Part shown: positions 19,211-22,454 of the stretch, in pieces
How the letters are laid out: every line of letters starts with the position of its first letter
How positions within the stretch are numbered: position 1 is the first letter of the stretch
The notes under the pieces: generated by a model
The model's database searches: none
The model's input: the letters and a program-made list of their open reading frames with translations, nothing else
Told to the model about the DNA's origin: nothing
From: Planctomycetes bacterium UBA2386
GTDB taxonomy: Bacteria; Planctomycetota; UBA1135; UBA2386
Direction: 5' to 3'
Length of the DNA: 22,454 nt
NCBI GenBank assembly: GCA_002343845.1
Contig: DDSQ01000125.1
Span: 25,064-47,517, forward strand
Made by a program: the position numbers and the translations under genes

Positions 19211-19304
19211 CCAACGCCTCTCGCGGCCGACGGAGGACGCGGACAACGCGTCGAGCGGACCGAGGATCTGCCGGGCGTGACGCGCTCGCGCCGCCGCCGC
19301 CTGC

Positions 19305-20234
19305 CTACAGGATGCGCTTGCCGAAGGCGCTGAGGATGACGTCGACGGCGACCTCGCCCGACTGGTTCTTCACGTCGAGGATCGGGTTCAGCTCGGTGAC
19401 CTCGAGGCTGGTCATCGCCCCGGTGTCGCTGACCATCTCCATCAGCAGGTTCGCTTCGCGCCAGCTGATGCCCCCCTTCACCGGCGTGCCGGTGCCGGGC
19501 ACGTCGCGCGGGTCCATGCCGTCGAGGTCGAACGAGACGTGGAAGCCGCCGGTGCCGTCGCGGGCGAAGCCGATGCACTCCTGCATGATCGCGCGCATGC
19601 CGCGTTCGTCGACGTCGCGCATCGTGTAGGCGTGGATGCCCGAGCGCTTGACGATGCGGCGCTCGACTTCGTCGATGTCGCGGATGCCGATCAGGCAGAC
19701 GTTCTTCGGCTCGACCTTCGGCCAGAACCCACCCATCTCGACGAGCCGCGGATGGCCGAGGCCCACCACCGTGGCGAGCGGCATGCCGTGGATGTTGCCC
19801 GACGGCGAACTCTCCGGCGTGTTCATGTCGGCGTGCGCATCGACCCAGATCAGGCCGACCTTCTGGCCGCGGGATCGGTAGTGCTCGGCGACGCCGCTGA
19901 CGGTGCCGATCGCGATGCTGTGGTCGCCGCCCAGCACGATCGGGATCTCGCCGACCTCGAGCGACCGCCGCACGCGCAGCCGCAGCCGGTTGCAGACGTG
20001 GTAGATGGGATCGAGGTAGCGCGCGTTCGGGCTGCCCGGGTCGCGAGTCTCGGGGGCTGGCACGCCGACGTCGCCGTCGTCCTCGACGCGGAAGCCGAGG
20101 TTGCGCAGGCCGGCCGCGACGCCGGCGATGCGGATGGCCGACGGCCCCATGTCGACACCACGGCGACCGGCACCGAGGTCCATCGGCACGCCGACGAGCC
20201 TCACGACCTTCGACTGGCTGGAGAGCGAACTCAT
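19305..20234 (-). CDS. rocF: Arginase
   Basis: The 309-residue enzyme splits arginine into ornithine and urea with a two-manganese centre in the cytoplasm. The metal ligands are all visible: His105 (GGDHS), Asp132, His134 and Asp136 (DAHAD), and Asp236 and Asp238 (SFDLDGMDP). The substrate loop TPESSPSGNIHGMP and the VTELNPILD segment (Glu281) match bacterial arginases rather than agmatinases or formiminoglutamases. Length is typical. The ATG at 20234 (MSSLSSQ) is preferred; an in-frame GTG at 20243 would add three residues. The gene follows the DUF62 gene by 15 nt on the same strand and is probably the last gene of that operon. It could supply ornithine for polyamine synthesis or release nitrogen. 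Confidence 0.93.
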   Translation of the reverse strand: MSSLSSQSKVVRLVGVPMDLGAGRRGVDMGPSAIRIAGVAAGLRNLGFRVEDDGDVGVPAPETRDPGSPNARYLDPIYHVCNRLRLRVRRSLEVGEIPIVLGGDHSIAIGTVSGVAEHYRSRGQKVGLIWVDAHADMNTPESSPSGNIHGMPLATVVGLGHPRLVEMGGFWPKVEPKNVCLIGIRDIDEVERRIVKRSGIHAYTMRDVDERGMRAIMQECIGFARDGTGGFHVSFDLDGMDPRDVPGTGTPVKGGISWREANLLMEMVSDTGAMTSLEVTELNPILDVKNQSGEVAVDVILSAFGKRIL

Positions 20235-20249
20235 GCGAGGCACCCAAGT

Positions 20250-21017
20250 CTACGGCGACACGACCTCGACCGGAGCGCCGCATCCGAGCTTCAACTCGCG
20301 CGCGGCGTCGCCGTCGGCAACGGCGACTTCCAACAGCCCATGGGACCCGGCGTAGGCCAGCAGTTCGCCGGCGCGCACGTCGCCGTAGGTGCCCGCCCGG
20401 GGCACGACCCGGCCCCCGACGCGCAGTGCAGCTTGCGCGGGCACCGCGGTCGCGCGCACGTTGGTCACCAGGTTGCCGTAGCGGTCGACGTGCACGACGC
20501 GCGCGGAACCGGCGAACGGATCAGCGCCGAGCTGCGGATCGGGCACGCGCGGGCCGAGCGCCGAGAAGCCGAACTTCCCGCTGGCGAGCCACGCCGCCAC
20601 CGGGGCCAGAACGTCGCGCCCGTGGAAGGTCCGTGACTCGGGCACCACCCCGAGGTGCTCGAGGTCGAGCGACCGGACGTCGATCGTCGAGGCGGCCCCC
20701 AGCACCGGCGTCAGCACGCCGTTGTCGGGGGCCAGCCAGTAGCACTCGTGGGCGGCGACCGCGAGCAACCGCCGTGGGGTGCCGACCCCCGGATCGACGA
20801 CGACCACGTGCACGGTGCCCGCCGGGAAGCGCCCGAGCAGCGTCCAGGCGAAGAACGCAGCGGTTCCCACGTCCTGCGGCGGCACGTCGTGCGTGATGTC
20901 GACGAGTTCGAGCTTCGGCGCCGCGCGCAGCGCCGCGCCCTTGACGATCCCGACGAACGGGTCGCGCAACCCGAAGTCGGTCAGCAGGGTCACGATGCCG
21001 GACGGTCGCGGGAGCAT
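20250..21017 (-). CDS. SAM hydroxide adenosyltransferase (DUF62)
   Basis: The 255-residue protein belongs to the DUF62/fluorinase-like family. Its usual members hydrolyse S-adenosylmethionine to adenosine and methionine. Motifs in order are TLLTDFGLRDPFVG (Asp14), VVDPGVGTPRR (Asp75 and Arg82), LAPDNGVL, FHGRDVLAP (His132) and DRYGNLVTN. Asp75, Arg82 and His132 correspond to the Asp-Arg-His triad of the hydroxide-using enzymes, so a halogenase is unlikely. The ATG at 21017 is chosen; an in-frame TTG at 21029 would add four residues. It lies about 61 nt after the mutase gene and 15 nt before the arginase gene on the same strand. Why a cell destroys SAM this way is not well understood. Confidence 0.9.
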   Translation of the reverse strand: MLPRPSGIVTLLTDFGLRDPFVGIVKGAALRAAPKLELVDITHDVPPQDVGTAAFFAWTLLGRFPAGTVHVVVVDPGVGTPRRLLAVAAHECYWLAPDNGVLTPVLGAASTIDVRSLDLEHLGVVPESRTFHGRDVLAPVAAWLASGKFGFSALGPRVPDPQLGADPFAGSARVVHVDRYGNLVTNVRATAVPAQAALRVGGRVVPRAGTYGDVRAGELLAYAGSHGLLEVAVADGDAARELKLGCGAPVEVVSP

Positions 21018-21078
21018 CGGGGCACTCAACGAGCGAGAGGGCGCCGGTGAGCCTGCGTCGTCGTTGCCATGACCGGGC

Positions 21079-22416
21079 TCAGTGATCGACCGGCTGGCCG
21101 AGGATCGCGAAGAGACGATCGCGCTTCTCGGCCATCAGGGCCGCGGTGTCGGCCTCGAGGCACATGCGCAGGAACGGCTCGGTGTTGCTCGGCCGCACGT
21201 TCACCCACCAGTTCGGGTAGGTCACGGTGATGCCGTCGAGCCAGTCGATCTTGGCGTCGCGGAACGTCGTCTCGATCTGCTTCATCAGCGCCTGCTTGTC
21301 GGCGACCTTGAAGTTGACCTCGCCAGTGCCGTGGTACTTGCGCAGCGCATCCGCCGCCTGCTTCAGGGACTTCTTCTCGGCGCTCAACTGGTTCATCACC
21401 AGCACCGCCGCCAGGACCCCGCAGTCGGTGTAGTAGTTCTCGGCGAAGTAGAAGTGCCCCGACAGTTCGCCGCCGCCGATGCAGTCGGTCTTGCGCATCG
21501 TCTCCTTCATGAACGAGTGCCCGACGCGTTCGCGCACCGGACGCCCGCCGAGCTTCACGATCTCCTCCGGCACGACCTTGCTGCTGCGCAGGTCGTAGAT
21601 GATGCCCTTGCCCGGATGCCGCTGCAGCATGCCGCGGGCGAGGATCACCGTGATCAGGTCGGCGTGCACCGTGCGCCCCTGGTCGTCGACGAACGCGCAG
21701 CGGTCCGCGTCGCCGTCGAACGACAGCCCGAGCGCCGCCCGGTTCCGCTTCACCGCCGCCCGCAGGTCGTCGAGGTTGGACTCCTTGAGCGGGTTCGCCT
21801 CGTGGTTGGGGAAGGTGCCGTCGAGTTGCTCGTACAGCGGCACCACGGTCAGGCCCGGGATCTTGGCGAAGATCTGCGGCGACTCGTTCGCCCCCATGCC
21901 GTTCGCGTAGTCGACGCACACGGTCATCGGCGCGATGCCCTTGGCGAAGCCGGCGATGTGCTCGATCCACTTGCGCTTGACGTCGACGAAGTCCCGCTTG
22001 CCCTTGCGCGCCGCGAGCGTGAAGCCGCCCTTCTTCACGAGCGCTTCGATCTCCTTGATGCCGGTGTCGGCGGACATCGGCCGCGCCTCCTTCTTGCACA
22101 GCTTGAAGCCGATGTACTGCTTCGGATTGTGCGACGCCGTCACCGCAAGCCCGCCGTCGCACGGGATCGTACCGATCGCAAAGTAGACCATCGGCGTGCT
22201 GGCGAGCCCGATGTCGACGACGTCGCAGCCAGCGGACAGCATGCCGTCGATGACGGCGTCCTGGATCTCGGGCGCCATCGTTCGCATGTCGCGCCCGACC
22301 ACCAGGCGCTTGGCGGAGAGGAACTGCACCATCGCCGCGCCGATCGAGAAGGCCATCTTCGCGTCGATCTGGTCGGGGTAGGTGCCGCGGATGTCGTAGG
22401 CCTTGTAGATGCTCAC
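21079..22416 (-). CDS. Phosphomannomutase/phosphoglucomutase
   Basis: The 445-residue enzyme is an alpha-D-phosphohexomutase that interconverts 6-phospho and 1-phospho sugars, feeding nucleotide-sugar and polysaccharide synthesis. The four family loops are intact: TASHNP with phospho-acceptor Ser95, the metal loop DGDADR (234-239), the sugar loop GGELSGH (315-321) and the phosphate loop RPSNTEP (408-414). Size and order fit the bacterial ManB/AlgC/PMM-PGM type. The sequence alone does not decide between mannose and glucose preference. The GTG start at 22416 gives the expected N-terminus (SIYKAYDIRG). No ribosome site is evident upstream, and the window ends 38 bases further on. It is the first visible gene of the minus-strand group with DUF62 and arginase. 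Confidence 0.93.
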   Translation of the reverse strand: MSIYKAYDIRGTYPDQIDAKMAFSIGAAMVQFLSAKRLVVGRDMRTMAPEIQDAVIDGMLSAGCDVVDIGLASTPMVYFAIGTIPCDGGLAVTASHNPKQYIGFKLCKKEARPMSADTGIKEIEALVKKGGFTLAARKGKRDFVDVKRKWIEHIAGFAKGIAPMTVCVDYANGMGANESPQIFAKIPGLTVVPLYEQLDGTFPNHEANPLKESNLDDLRAAVKRNRAALGLSFDGDADRCAFVDDQGRTVHADLITVILARGMLQRHPGKGIIYDLRSSKVVPEEIVKLGGRPVRERVGHSFMKETMRKTDCIGGGELSGHFYFAENYYTDCGVLAAVLVMNQLSAEKKSLKQAADALRKYHGTGEVNFKVADKQALMKQIETTFRDAKIDWLDGITVTYPNWWVNVRPSNTEPFLRMCLEADTAALMAEKRDRLFAILGQPVDH

Positions 22417-22454
22417 GGAGATACTCGAAGTGGGAGAGACGGGGCGGCTTAAGG

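Overview
The window is about 22.5 kb of very GC-rich bacterial DNA. It is most likely from a planctomycete. The main reasons are a paired DUF1549/DUF1553 protein and Tat-exported DUF1501 protein, a Ser/Thr kinase with one membrane segment and a WD40-like propeller next to an ECF sigma factor, a Tat-exported sugar isomerase-like TIM barrel, and a peptidase with a C-terminal module that I associate with high-GC planctomycetes. The lineage call rests on family knowledge, not on a search. I see no rRNA, tRNA, CRISPR array, insertion sequence or integrase. Gene density is high, and no gap between genes exceeds about 165 bases.

Layout. (1) 98-1500, plus strand: a divergent purine nucleoside phosphorylase homologue, then a PurN-type formyltransferase, 2 nt apart. 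(2) 1512-5332: an ECF-type sigma factor (minus) divergent from a large transmembrane Ser/Thr kinase with a WD40-like C-terminal half (plus), sharing about 50 bp. (3) 5345-7393, minus: a secreted papain-like cysteine peptidase with no propeptide. (4) 7510-11815, minus: an operon of SDR oxidoreductase, periplasmic sugar-binding protein, double ATPase and permease (ribose-type, CUT2 family). Two of its junctions are 4-nt GTGA overlaps. (5) 11880-19140, plus, divergent from (4) across 64 bp: DUF1549/DUF1553 protein, DUF1501 protein (ATGA overlap), Tat-exported isomerase-like protein, secreted alpha/alpha-toroid protein and an outer-membrane beta-barrel, ending in a perfect 14-bp hairpin. (6) 19305-22416, minus: phosphomannomutase/phosphoglucomutase, SAM hydroxide adenosyltransferase (DUF62) and arginase.

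How the genes may work together. Blocks 4 and 5 look like one two-armed locus for handling a carbohydrate or related small molecule. The plus arm encodes exported proteins of the periplasm and outer membrane. The minus arm encodes an importer and a cytoplasmic oxidoreductase. The substrate is unknown, and no glycosidase or sulfatase is present here. The sigma/kinase pair is a typical planctomycete regulatory unit whose targets cannot be read from this window. The most concrete oddity is the phosphorylase homologue: the fold motifs are clear, but several base- and phosphate-binding residues of the family are replaced.
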